In this document: positions 1-6,694 of the stretch, in pieces
Layout: each line of letters opens with the position of its first letter
Position numbering within the stretch: position 1 is the stretch's first letter
Source of the DNA: JBOGTC01 sp050692055
GTDB lineage: Bacteria > Chloroflexota > Limnocylindria > QHBO01
Direction: 5' to 3'
NCBI GenBank assembly: GCA_050692055.1
Contig: JBOGTC010000137.1
Span: 1-12,510 of the forward strand
DNA length: 12,510 nt
The notes under the pieces: model-generated
Told to the model about the DNA's origin: nothing
Databases searched by the model: none
What the model saw: only the letters and a program-made list of their open reading frames with translations
Position numbers and translations under genes: made by a program

Positions 1-31
1 CCAGTCTCCCCGCGAGGGTCGCGGCCATCAT
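1..31 (-). CDS. Possible 5' end of a leftward gene (partial)
   Basis: On the minus strand two consecutive ATG codons (29-31 and 26-28) open a frame reading M-M-A-A-T-L-A-G-R-L up to the window edge. A -10-like TAGGTT lies at 42-37, only five bases before the first ATG, so the message would be leaderless; no Shine-Dalgarno sequence is visible. Only ten codons are in view and no function can be assigned. The main support is promoter spacing matching the other apparently leaderless starts in this window. It could equally be a chance open frame. Confidence 0.3.
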   Translation of the reverse strand, partial: MMAATLAGRL

Positions 32-141
32 CCGCGAACCTAGAGGAGCTATATCAGGCACGCTCAGGCGGGTCCACGACCAGATTCGACGCCCGGTCCA
101 CGCTCGCGCGGTGCGGCGCAACCCTCACGCGGCGCCTTCCA

Positions 142-187
142 GCTCGCCGAAGCCGGCCCTGGTTGGCATGTGGCACGTTCACGGCCA
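142..187 (-). repeat. Dispersed 3'-flanking element, copy 1
   Basis: This 46-base core matches positions 12188-12233 at 39 of 46 positions with no gap, and is partly shared with 12017-12050. Read on the minus strand, in the direction of the radical SAM gene, it starts 28 bases after that gene's stop codon. The conserved blocks are GCCAnATGCCAAY followed by GCCGGCTT. A flanking inverted repeat, GGCACGT at 172-178 with ACGTGCC at 198-204, could form a 7-bp stem, and GCCG-GCTT-CGGC forms a second small hairpin. Similarity to copy 2 continues as short blocks, with AGGCACGCTC at 56-65 and CCACGCTC at 98-105 recurring beside copy 2. No known family is recognised. The rest of 32-214 shows nothing else. 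Confidence 0.7.
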
Positions 188-214
188 CGGCCGGCAGACG
201 TGCCGCGGTAAACG

Positions 215-1117
215 CTACATGCTGATGGCGAGCTGCTCGGGATCCGGCTCGGGCGCCAGGACGATCCGCCGCCTATCCGCGATGCCCGCCCCGCGTCGCA
301 CCGCCGCCAGCCGCCGCTCGATCGGCTCCGCATCGGCCCGGCGCAGGTATCCGGAGCCCGCGGCGGGGAAGAGGCGGCGGTATCGGTCAAGCTCCTCCGG
401 CCACTCGCGTCCGAGCACGGAGAGAAAGTGCTCGCGTGTACCGGCTCGCAGGTTGAGGACGTTCGACCAGGCGTGGGTGGCGCCGGCATCCCGGGCAGCG
501 CGGAGGACGGCGGCGAGGTCGGCCGGCGCATCGGTCAGTCCGGGAAGGACCGGTGCGAGCGCCACGCCCGCGGCAATGCCGGCATCGGTCAGGGCGCGGA
601 TGGCACGCAGGCGCTGGCGAGGTGGCGCGACCCCGGGCTCGAGCCGTGCACCGAGCGACTCGTCGAGGGTCGCGATGCTGACGCTGACGCGCACATCGGC
701 CCTGCGGGAGGCGTCGGACAGGACGTCGATGTCGCGGATGACGAGCGGCCCGCGGGTGATGATGCCGAACGGCGTTCGAGCGCTGCCCATGGCGACGATG
801 CAACCGCGGGTCAGCCGATAGCGGCCCTCTGCGGGCTGATACGGATCGGTGGCGGCACCCACCGCGACCATGTCTCGCCGCCAGGAGCGGCGGGCGAGCT
901 CGCGGCGCAGCACCTCGACGACGTTGACCTTGACGCGGACGCTGGTGCCGTATCGGTCGTCCGAGGGCCGATCCGCGCGGCGCTCGAAGCCGCGGACATA
1001 GCAGAACGCGCAACGGTGCGCGCAGCCGGTGTACGGGTTGAGGCTCCACTCGAAGCCCATGCCCTTCACGCGGTTGAGAGCTGTCCGGCACGGCTCCTCT
1101 CGATAGGCGACGCGCAT
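215..1117 (-). CDS. Radical SAM protein, SplB-like (Rv2578c type)
   Basis: The 300-residue product has a canonical radical SAM cluster motif C32-x3-C36-x2-C39 (CAHRCAFC) after the NPYTGC lead typical of the SplB/COG1533 group, so it should bind a 4Fe-4S cluster and cleave S-adenosylmethionine. Further family-like segments are AVGAATDPYQPAE and the VSVSIATLDE strand. SplB proper repairs the UV spore photoproduct; members of the Rv2578c branch have no firmly established reaction, so a DNA-repair role is inference. The start at 1117 was chosen because homology begins at MRVAYREE and a -10 box TATACT sits seven bases upstream. A longer frame to 1372 runs antisense into the ABC gene and is not believed. 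A LexA-type box overlaps the promoter, which would place the gene under DNA-damage control. The gene diverges from the ABC operon. Confidence 0.9.
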   Translation of the reverse strand: MRVAYREEPCRTALNRVKGMGFEWSLNPYTGCAHRCAFCYVRGFERRADRPSDDRYGTSVRVKVNVVEVLRRELARRSWRRDMVAVGAATDPYQPAEGRYRLTRGCIVAMGSARTPFGIITRGPLVIRDIDVLSDASRRADVRVSVSIATLDESLGARLEPGVAPPRQRLRAIRALTDAGIAAGVALAPVLPGLTDAPADLAAVLRAARDAGATHAWSNVLNLRAGTREHFLSVLGREWPEELDRYRRLFPAAGSGYLRRADAEPIERRLAAVRRGAGIADRRRIVLAPEPDPEQLAISM

Positions 1118-1130
1118 GGGCCGCAGTATA
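1118..1130 (-). promoter_or_regulatory. Leaderless-type promoter of the radical SAM gene
   Basis: Reading leftward, TATACT occupies 1130-1125 and is followed by seven bases and then the ATG at 1117. This spacing puts the transcription start at or next to the A of the start codon. No Shine-Dalgarno sequence precedes the ATG. No convincing -35 box is visible about 17 bases upstream. Confidence 0.6.
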
Positions 1131-1144
1131 GAACATGCGTTCGA
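1129..1144 (-). promoter_or_regulatory. LexA (SOS) box
   Basis: On the minus strand the sequence TCGAACGCATGTTCTA matches the mycobacterial consensus TCGAAC-N4-GTTCGA at 11 of 12 defined positions, and the Bacillus consensus CGAACRNRYGTTCG at all but the last base. It overlaps the -10 box of the radical SAM gene by two bases, a classical repression position. The box lies about 50 bases upstream of the -10 box of the divergent ABC operon, so an effect there is less likely. LexA itself is not encoded in the window. Confidence 0.7.
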
Positions 1145-1191
1145 TATGTGATTGCCGTGGCCGCGCCACTGCCTCGGCCCGCCGGCGCCGC

Positions 1192-1205
1192 TACACTCCA
1201 ACCCC
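1192..1205 (+). promoter_or_regulatory. Leaderless-type promoter of the ABC operon
   Basis: TACACT at 1192-1197 lies eight bases before the ATG at 1206. Expected initiation seven or eight bases after the -10 box would start the message at or within a base of the start codon. The bases between are C/A-rich with no Shine-Dalgarno. A TTGCCG at 1152-1157 is too far away (34 bases) to be the -35 box. Confidence 0.5.
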
Positions 1206-2105
1206 ATGCCCCTCATCAGCACGAACGAGCTGACGATGCGGTACCCGGGCGGCGTCATGGCGCTCGACGCGCTGAGCCTCGACGTGGAGCCCGGCCTCAT
1301 CGGCCTGGTCGGCGCGAACGGCGCCGGCAAGAGCACGCTGCTCAAGGTCCTGCTCGGCCTGCTGCCGCCCACGAGTGGCGTCGCGCGCGTTCTCGACCTC
1401 GACGTGCGCAGCCAGGGGACCGAGATCCGGCAGCGCGTTGGCTACATGCCAGAGCACGACTGCCTGCCGCCGGACGTGAGCGCCACCGAGTTCGTGTCCT
1501 TCATGGGACGCGTCGCCGGCCTGCCGGCCGCCGCGTCGCGCGAGCGAACGGCCGACGTCCTTCGGCACGTGGGCCTGTACGAAGAGCGCTACCGGCAGAT
1601 CGGTGGCTACTCCACCGGCATGAAGCAGCGCGTGAAGCTGGCCCAGGCGCTCGTCCACGACCCGCGCGTGCTTCTGCTCGACGAGCCCACGAACGGCCTC
1701 GACCCCGCGGGCCGCGATCAGATGCTCGAGCTCATCGGGCGGATCGGGCGCGAGTTCGGGATCGCGGTGGTCGTCGCCAGCCACCTGCTGGGCGAGATCG
1801 AGCGGATCTGCACGTACCTCCTGGCCATCGACGCAGGCAGGCTCCTGAGCTCGGCGAGCATCGCCAGCTTCACGGAGCAGACCGGCTTCCTCAGCGTGGA
1901 GGTGGAGGAGGGCGTGGAACGCCTGGCGGATCGCCTGCGCGGCACGGGCCACGAGCCACAGCTTGACGGTCGCTCGATGCGGCTGGCGCTGGATGGAGCG
2001 ATGCCGCCGTATGACGCAGTGCGCGATGCCGTCGACGACCTGGGCTTGGCGCTGACGCGGATGGAGGAGGGCCGACATCGGCTCGAGGACCTCTTCCGGC
2101 CGTGA
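1206..2105 (+). CDS. ABC transporter ATP-binding protein 1
   Basis: The 299-residue product is a complete ABC ATPase. Walker A is GANGAGKST (36-44), the signature is YSTGMKQ (135-141), Walker B is LLLDEP (156-161) with the D-loop GLDP (164-167), and the switch histidine is H193 in VVASHLLGE. The Q-loop position reads GYMPE, as is common in the exporter (GldA/CcmA, COG1131) group. An extra C-terminal domain of about 85 residues follows. The start at 1206 fits the family N-terminus and the leaderless promoter. It overlaps the next gene by four bases (GTGA), so the two are translationally coupled. It should energise the membrane subunits encoded next; the exported substrate is unknown. Confidence 0.93.
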   Translation: MPLISTNELTMRYPGGVMALDALSLDVEPGLIGLVGANGAGKSTLLKVLLGLLPPTSGVARVLDLDVRSQGTEIRQRVGYMPEHDCLPPDVSATEFVSFMGRVAGLPAAASRERTADVLRHVGLYEERYRQIGGYSTGMKQRVKLAQALVHDPRVLLLDEPTNGLDPAGRDQMLELIGRIGREFGIAVVVASHLLGEIERICTYLLAIDAGRLLSSASIASFTEQTGFLSVEVEEGVERLADRLRGTGHEPQLDGRSMRLALDGAMPPYDAVRDAVDDLGLALTRMEEGRHRLEDLFRP

Positions 2106-3016
2106 CCGACTCCGTCTCGCCGCCGCCGGCCGTCGGCGCGATCTACGACATCGGCTACCGCCGCTACGACGGTCCGCGGCGGGGCCGCTCAGGGGCGGTA
2201 CGTGCCATCTTCGGGGCGGGGTTGCGGGCGGCCTTCGGCCTGGGCCGGCCCTTCCGCTCGAAGCTCTGGCCGTTCGGCGCCGTGGTGCTGGCGCTGATCC
2301 CGGCGCTCATCGCCGTCGCCATCCCGGCGCTGCTCAACCAGGCCGCGGGACCCGGCGCGTCTGACTTCCTGCAGCTCTTCAGCTACGACAACTACCTGTG
2401 GAACGTCGGCGGCATCCTGCCCATCTTCCTCGCCTCGCAGGCACCGGAGCTCGTCGTCAGCGACCGGCGTTACCAGGTGCTGCCGCTCTATTTCTCGAGG
2501 CCGATTCAGCACGGCGACTACCTGTGGTCGCGGCTCGCATCCCTGGTCGTCGCGCTCCTGGCGCTGACCCTGCTGCCACTCCTCGTCTTCTGGCTGGGCA
2601 CGGTCCTGCTCGATGCCGACATCCTCGCTGCGTTGGGCGACGAGGCCGGCGCGCTGCCCGGGATCGTGGGCAGCGGCCTGATGTTCGCGGTCGTCCTGGC
2701 GGCGATCGGCCTCGCGGTGTCTTCCTATGCCGCGCGGCGCGCGTACGCCGCCGGCGCGGTGATCGCCGTCTTCCTGGTCGGCGGTGCCACCGGCGGAATC
2801 CTGGGCGCGCAGGGCGGTGCCGCCGCATGGGCGATCCTGCTCGATCCGCTGGCCGTGCTCGACGGAGCCCGCGACTGGCTCTTTGGCGAGCCCATCTCCG
2901 AGTCGCCTGCGAGCGCATCGCCGTTGCCGCTGCCGGTCTTCGGCGCGGCGGCGGCCGGTTACCTCGTCCTCAGCCTCGCGGCATTGGCCTGGCGCTACCG
3001 CCGATCTGCCTCGTGA
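2102..3016 (+). CDS. ABC-2 type permease 1
   Basis: The 304-residue product has a hydrophilic N-terminus containing IYDIGYRRYDG, a motif commonly seen in ABC-2 permeases paired with this kind of ATPase. About six membrane segments follow, at roughly 56-78, 101-118, 145-170, 188-210, 214-236 and 277-297. The segment around 118-142 (VVSDRRYQVLPLYFSRPIQ) resembles the cytoplasmic coupling stretch of ABC-2 permeases. The GTG start at 2102 overlaps the previous stop, and the stop at 3014-3016 overlaps the next start, both by four bases. No signal peptide is seen. It probably forms the exporter pore together with one or both ATPases; the substrate cannot be read from the sequence. Confidence 0.88.
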   Translation: MTDSVSPPPAVGAIYDIGYRRYDGPRRGRSGAVRAIFGAGLRAAFGLGRPFRSKLWPFGAVVLALIPALIAVAIPALLNQAAGPGASDFLQLFSYDNYLWNVGGILPIFLASQAPELVVSDRRYQVLPLYFSRPIQHGDYLWSRLASLVVALLALTLLPLLVFWLGTVLLDADILAALGDEAGALPGIVGSGLMFAVVLAAIGLAVSSYAARRAYAAGAVIAVFLVGGATGGILGAQGGAAAWAILLDPLAVLDGARDWLFGEPISESPASASPLPLPVFGAAAAGYLVLSLAALAWRYRRSAS

Positions 3017-3921
3017 GCATCGAGGTCGCCGGCGTCTCGCGCTGGTACGGGAACGTCGTCGCCGTCAACGACATCAGCTTCGGCATCGGGCCGGGCGTGA
3101 CCGGCCTGCTGGGTCCGAACGGCGCCGGCAAGACGACGCTGCTGCACGTGGTTGCAGGCTTCCTGGCACCCTCGGCCGGCACCGTCACCATCGACGGTAC
3201 GGCCACCTGGCGCCATCCTGGCCTGTACGCGCGCATCGGCCTGGTACCCGAGCGCGAATCGGTCTATCCGTTCCTGACCGGCCGCCAGTTCGTTGAGGCC
3301 AGCGCCCGACTGCAGCGACTCGCCTCCCCCGAGGAGGCCACAGCGCGCGCGATCGAGATGGTCGAGATGGGCGATGCCGCCGGGCGCGCCATCGGTGGCT
3401 ACTCCAAGGGAATGCGCCAGCGGATAAAGGTCGCCTCCGCCCTGGTCCACGACCCGCCGATCCTGGTGCTCGATGAGCCGTTCAATGGCATGGATCCACG
3501 CCAGCGGCTGCACATGATGGCGCTCCTGCGGCAGATGGCCTCGGAGGGGCGCACGATCCTGTTCTCGAGCCACATCCTGGAGGAGGTCGAGCGCCTCGCC
3601 GAGCGGGTCCTCGTCATCGTGGCCGGCCGCCTCGCCGCGGCGGGCAACTTCCGCGAGATCCGCCGGCTGATGACCGATCGGCCGCATACCTTCAGCGTGC
3701 GATCGTCCAACGACCGCGCGCTCGCAGCGGCCCTGGTCGCCCATGCCTCCGTCGAGGCTGTTTCGTTGACCGATGGGTTGCTCACCGTGCGCGCCGGCGA
3801 CTTCGGCGCCTTTGCACGCCAGGCCCCGGGGATCGCGCGCCGGGCGGGCGTGACACTGCGCGAGTTCCTGCCCGCGGACGAGTCGCTCGAATCCGTCTTC
3901 GGCTACCTGGTGCAGCGATGA
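3013..3921 (+). CDS. ABC transporter ATP-binding protein 2
   Basis: The 302-residue ABC ATPase has Walker A GPNGAGKTT (34-42), signature YSKGMRQR (130-137), Walker B ILVLDEP (150-156), D-loop GMDP (159-162) and switch histidine H187 (FSSHILEE). The residue after DEP is Phe instead of the usual Thr, a tolerated variation outside the catalytic carboxylate. The C-terminal third (about 215-302) is a separate domain, as in ATPase 1. The GTG at 3013 is preferred because it gives a four-base overlap with the permease stop and starts the family-typical MSIEVAGVSRWYG. An in-frame extension to 2398 is antisense-like sequence inside the permease gene. It presumably pairs with the permease that follows. 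Confidence 0.93.
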   Translation: MSIEVAGVSRWYGNVVAVNDISFGIGPGVTGLLGPNGAGKTTLLHVVAGFLAPSAGTVTIDGTATWRHPGLYARIGLVPERESVYPFLTGRQFVEASARLQRLASPEEATARAIEMVEMGDAAGRAIGGYSKGMRQRIKVASALVHDPPILVLDEPFNGMDPRQRLHMMALLRQMASEGRTILFSSHILEEVERLAERVLVIVAGRLAAAGNFREIRRLMTDRPHTFSVRSSNDRALAAALVAHASVEAVSLTDGLLTVRAGDFGAFARQAPGIARRAGVTLREFLPADESLESVFGYLVQR

Positions 3922-4652
3922 ATCCGGTCGTCGCCCGGCTCACGCTGCGCCAACTGCTCGGACGGCGTCGTTCGCTGCTCCTCGTGGCCATCGGCGCCCT
4001 GATGGTGCTCGTCGCGGTCCTGTACCGGCTCGGCAGTCCGTCGCCTGACGAGATGCCCGGCTGGACAACGCAGCTCCTCGCCACGTTCGGTGTCGCCACG
4101 CTGCTGCCGATCGTGGCGCTCATCGTGGGTACCGGAGCGCTGGGCGCAGAGATCGACGAGGGCACCATCGTCCATCTGCTCGCCAAGCCGGTGCCTCGTG
4201 GCGAGATCGTGCTCAGCAAGCTCGTCGTGGTGATCGCCATCACCGCCCTGCTGACCTCGGTGCCGATGGTCCTCGGCGCCCTGGTCGCCGGCGGCTCATC
4301 AAGTGCGTCGCTGGCGGTGGGGTTCGGGGTTGCCAGCGTCGCGGGCTGCGCGGTGTATGCGGCGATCTTCATGGCGCTCAGCCTCGTCACCGGCCGCGCG
4401 CTGATCCTCGGGCTGGCCTACGTGCTGCTGTGGGAAGGATTTCTGGCGGCGTTGTTCGCCGGCACTCGCGTGTTCAGCGTCCGGCAGCACACGCTGGCCA
4501 TCGCGGACGAGCTGGCGGACGTGGCCGAGGTCGTCGGTGAGACGCTGGATCCGGTGACGGCGCTGGTCGTCGGCGGCGTGACGCTGGTGGCGGCGACCGC
4601 CCTGGCGATCCGGCGCCTGAGCACCTTCGAGATCCGCGGCGAGGAGGCATAG
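3918..4652 (+). CDS. ABC-2 type permease 2
   Basis: The 244-residue product has about six membrane segments, near 18-37, 52-74, 99-124, 131-156, 160-181 and 212-232. Between the second and third lies GAEIDEGTIVHLLAKPVPR (75-93), the characteristic coupling region of ABC-2 permeases of the NosY/GldF type. The ATG at 3918 overlaps the previous stop as ATGA. The gene completes an ATPase-permease-ATPase-permease cassette, which could assemble either one hetero-oligomeric exporter or two related ones. A GAGGAGG at 4641-4647, inside the last codons, probably serves as ribosome binding site for the next gene, five bases downstream of the stop. Confidence 0.9.
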   Translation: MNPVVARLTLRQLLGRRRSLLLVAIGALMVLVAVLYRLGSPSPDEMPGWTTQLLATFGVATLLPIVALIVGTGALGAEIDEGTIVHLLAKPVPRGEIVLSKLVVVIAITALLTSVPMVLGALVAGGSSSASLAVGFGVASVAGCAVYAAIFMALSLVTGRALILGLAYVLLWEGFLAALFAGTRVFSVRQHTLAIADELADVAEVVGETLDPVTALVVGGVTLVAATALAIRRLSTFEIRGEEA

Positions 4653-4657
4653 CAAGG

Positions 4658-5161
4658 ATGGCTGCGACCTGGCAGCGCTGGACCATCGACGAGCTCGACG
4701 CAGGGCTCGCCCGAGTCGCGGTGGCCGAGTCCGCCTACCCGCTCGAGTCCTCCGCCGCTGAGGCGCAGGCCACGGAGGCCGACGTCGATACGGTGCGCGA
4801 GGCGGTGCTCCGCGTCGAGGACGCGCCGCCCGCGGACATCTGGGGAGACGAGGAGGCCGTCTACCTTCACGCCGGCCGGCTGGAAACCTTTCTCAAGCGA
4901 CGTGCGGACATCAGGGCTCTGCCCGACCCGCGGCCCCTGCGTGAGGGCGACGTCTTCTGGATCGTGCTGCCGGTCGAGGTCGGCGAGGAGACGATGAGGG
5001 AGCTGACGCCGCAGGACCTCCTGGGACGGGCCGAGCAGCTGAGTGCCCAGGTCTGGGACGTCACCGCCGCCGCCCGCCAGGCCGTGAAGCGCACCTACGA
5101 CGCGGCCGTTCGAGCCGCCTCCGAAGAGGGCGGACCGCCTGCCAGCGAGGAGGAGATCTGA
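4658..5161 (+). CDS. Unrecognised acidic 167-residue protein
   Basis: No family is recognised. The protein is acidic and probably mostly helical, with no signal peptide or membrane segment. The centre contains REGDVFWIVLPVEVGEE (about 95-111), which reads like a beta-hairpin between helical halves; the C-terminal part (about 112-150) is a long Ala/Gln/Arg-rich helix ending in an acidic tail, EEGGPPASEEEI. The start at 4658 follows the permease stop by five bases, with GAGGAGG at 4641-4647. A second AGGAGGAG at 5148-5155, in its own end, serves the next gene, whose ATG is three bases after this stop. The tight pairing with the metallo-beta-lactamase-fold gene suggests a partner or regulator of that enzyme rather than a transporter part; this is inference. 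Confidence 0.8.
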   Translation: MAATWQRWTIDELDAGLARVAVAESAYPLESSAAEAQATEADVDTVREAVLRVEDAPPADIWGDEEAVYLHAGRLETFLKRRADIRALPDPRPLREGDVFWIVLPVEVGEETMRELTPQDLLGRAEQLSAQVWDVTAAARQAVKRTYDAAVRAASEEGGPPASEEEI

Positions 5162-5164
5162 AAG

Positions 5165-6331
5165 ATGGGCACGGCTCCGAGCCTCAGTCCGGCGCGACTC
5201 GGGCCGGCGCATGCCCTCGACCTGGCCCTCGGCGATCTGGCGATCTTCTTCGTAAGCGTGGGCGACGGCGATTCCATTGTGATCCGCTTTCCCGAGGAGG
5301 CCGGGCTGCTCACCTTCGGCGTGATCGACAGCTACAAGGGTGGCAAGACGGTCGCCCTGATCGAGTCCCTGACCCCACAGCCGTCTACCTCCCCGCCGAG
5401 GCTGCGCTTCGTGTGCGCGACGCATCCGCACCTCGACCACATCGCCGGGCTGCGCAACGTGCTGACGACCTTCAGGGGACGGGTCGAAGAGTATTGGGAC
5501 AGCGGATTCCGCTTCACCGGCACGACGTATCGCAACCTGATCGAAGAGGTCGAGACGCAGGGCCGGGAAGAAGGCCTGCGGCTCCTCCGCCCGACGTCGG
5601 GCTTCGAATTCTTCCACGCCCGCGCCCTGATGACGGTGCTCTCGCCTTCGATTGCGCTGCGCAACCGGTACGACACATACGGAGTCGACGTGAACAACGC
5701 GTCGATCGTGCTCCGGCTGACCTATCCCGTCGCCAGGCCCAGCCTGCAGTACCCCAGGACGGACGGCCCGCCGCCAGCCGGAGATGCGGCACCGAACAGC
5801 AGCACGGTCATCTTCGGCGGTGACGCCCAGACCGATGCCTGGGGCCAGGTGATCCAGGAGTTCCCGCACCTGGACCCCGACGAGCGTCAATGGGCCCGTG
5901 CCATCGGTGCCAAGAACGGTCGCACGCCCCTGGCGTGCGACCTCTTCAAGGTGTCGCACCACTGCTCGAAGCGCGGCGTCAACCTGGAGCTGATCGAGCG
6001 TCTCGGTGATCCGGGCACCGGGTTTCCGAGCACCGGGCCACCGTTGCTCGTGAGCTCGTGCGCTGCTGAGTCGCACTACGGCTTCCCGCACGCGGTCACG
6101 CAGGATCTGCTGCGCGAGGTGCGCGACCCGCAGGCGCGGGCGGGGGGTGACCATCGGTCCGATGACGAGCTTGGCATCCATTACACCTCGCAGGCGCGCG
6201 GAGCGCCGGAGTCCGGCCCGGCCGGCTCGATCGCCTATGTCATCCGGCCTGACGGCAGCGCTCGGCTCTACCGCCTGGGCGACGACGTCGACTCCGACAT
6301 CGACCTCGACGCGGCGCGCGAGGTGAGCTGA
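5165..6331 (+). CDS. ComEC-like metallo-beta-lactamase-fold hydrolase
   Basis: The 388-residue soluble protein begins its fold with DLAIFFVSVGDGDSIVIRF (24-42), the lead strand seen in ComEC/Rec2-type hydrolase domains. The metal-binding motif is H87-P-H-L-D91-H92 (HxHxDH), followed by DVNNASIVLRL (175-185), FGGDAQTD with D220 as candidate bridging ligand, and KVSHHCS with H265/H266. It lacks the membrane domains of true ComEC, so it is a stand-alone version. Stand-alone members occur in bacterial conflict and nucleotide-processing contexts; phosphodiester or nucleic-acid hydrolysis is likely from the fold but the substrate is unknown. The start at 5165 has AGGAGGAG nine bases upstream. The tail 335-388 is Gly/Ser- and Asp-rich. 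Thirty bases downstream lies the CHAT remnant. Confidence 0.88.
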   Translation: MGTAPSLSPARLGPAHALDLALGDLAIFFVSVGDGDSIVIRFPEEAGLLTFGVIDSYKGGKTVALIESLTPQPSTSPPRLRFVCATHPHLDHIAGLRNVLTTFRGRVEEYWDSGFRFTGTTYRNLIEEVETQGREEGLRLLRPTSGFEFFHARALMTVLSPSIALRNRYDTYGVDVNNASIVLRLTYPVARPSLQYPRTDGPPPAGDAAPNSSTVIFGGDAQTDAWGQVIQEFPHLDPDERQWARAIGAKNGRTPLACDLFKVSHHCSKRGVNLELIERLGDPGTGFPSTGPPLLVSSCAAESHYGFPHAVTQDLLREVRDPQARAGGDHRSDDELGIHYTSQARGAPESGPAGSIAYVIRPDGSARLYRLGDDVDSDIDLDAAREVS

Positions 6332-6360
6332 GGACCGCATGGCGGGAAAATAGGTATTGA

Positions 6361-6624
6361 CGAGCCGACCCGAGGCGTACGCTCTGTCGCGGGTACAGAG
6401 GGGCTGAGGAACGCGCGGACGGCGATCTCACGGCCGACGACGTGCTGGAGCTGCCGTGGAAGGCGCCGCCGGGGCTCGTCTTCGCCAGCGCGTGTGAGTC
6501 GGCGCGGGCAGCTCGCGGCGCGCGGCTGGCCGGCCGCAGGCGAGGGGACCTGGCGGCCTGCTCGGTGGTGCTCTACGGCGACGCCGCCTCCGAGCATCGC
6601 CGCGACCTGGCCACGGCAGCCTGA
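6361..6624 (+). pseudogene. CHAT-domain protease remnant with internal deletion
   Basis: This frame is open from just after the stop at 6358 to the TGA ending at 6624. It contains LPWKAPPGLVFASACESARA, resembling the catalytic-cysteine strand of CHAT (caspase-like) proteases; the Cys is encoded at 6493-6495. Only about 16 residues later comes DLAACSVVLYGDAASEHRR, resembling the very end of CHAT domains (usually W-x-x-[YV]-V-L-Y-G-D). In intact proteins these are separated by some 70-100 residues including the GT.WPVxD region, so an internal deletion is likely, with the junction near 6517-6546. The upstream catalytic His region is absent and no credible start precedes it; an ATG at 6339 is followed after three codons by TAG. 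It sits 30 bases after the hydrolase gene in the same direction, as if once the last operon member. A chance resemblance cannot be fully excluded. Confidence 0.55.
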
Positions 6625-6636
6625 ACGGAGGGGGCC

Positions 6637-6642
6637 TATACT
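6637..6642 (+). promoter_or_regulatory. -10 box before the YbaY-like gene
   Basis: TATACT, identical to the -10 box of the radical SAM gene, stands in otherwise very GC-rich sequence 13 bases after the CHAT remnant ends. Initiation near 6650 would leave a leader of about 45 bases before the ATG at 6695. No -35 box is evident. Confidence 0.4.
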
Positions 6643-6694
6643 CGACGGCGCGGACGATCTGCAGCGGCGCTGGGCGTGTGGCGGGGCAGCGGAC

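Noticed and set aside
1152..1157. TTGCCG as -35 box of the ABC operon
   Set aside because: It is 34 bases from the TACACT -10 box, too far for a sigma-70-type promoter.
1118..1372. N-terminal extension of the radical SAM protein
   Set aside because: The extra 85 codons run antisense through the ABC promoter and the start of ATPase 1; homology and the -10 box both indicate a start at 1117.
428..1966. Plus-strand open frame of 512 codons
   Set aside because: It runs antisense through the radical SAM gene and out of frame through ATPase 1; both real genes have complete catalytic motifs.
4418..6340. Long open frame (640 codons) on the minus strand
   Set aside because: It is antisense to three well-supported genes (permease 2, the 167-residue protein and the hydrolase) and has an Arg/Gly/Leu-rich composition with no recognisable motif; long antisense frames are expected in GC-rich DNA.
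6357..6383. TTGACG with TACGCT 15 bases later as a promoter
   Set aside because: The spacing is short, the -10 match is poor, and no intact gene follows; it lies in the decayed CHAT region.
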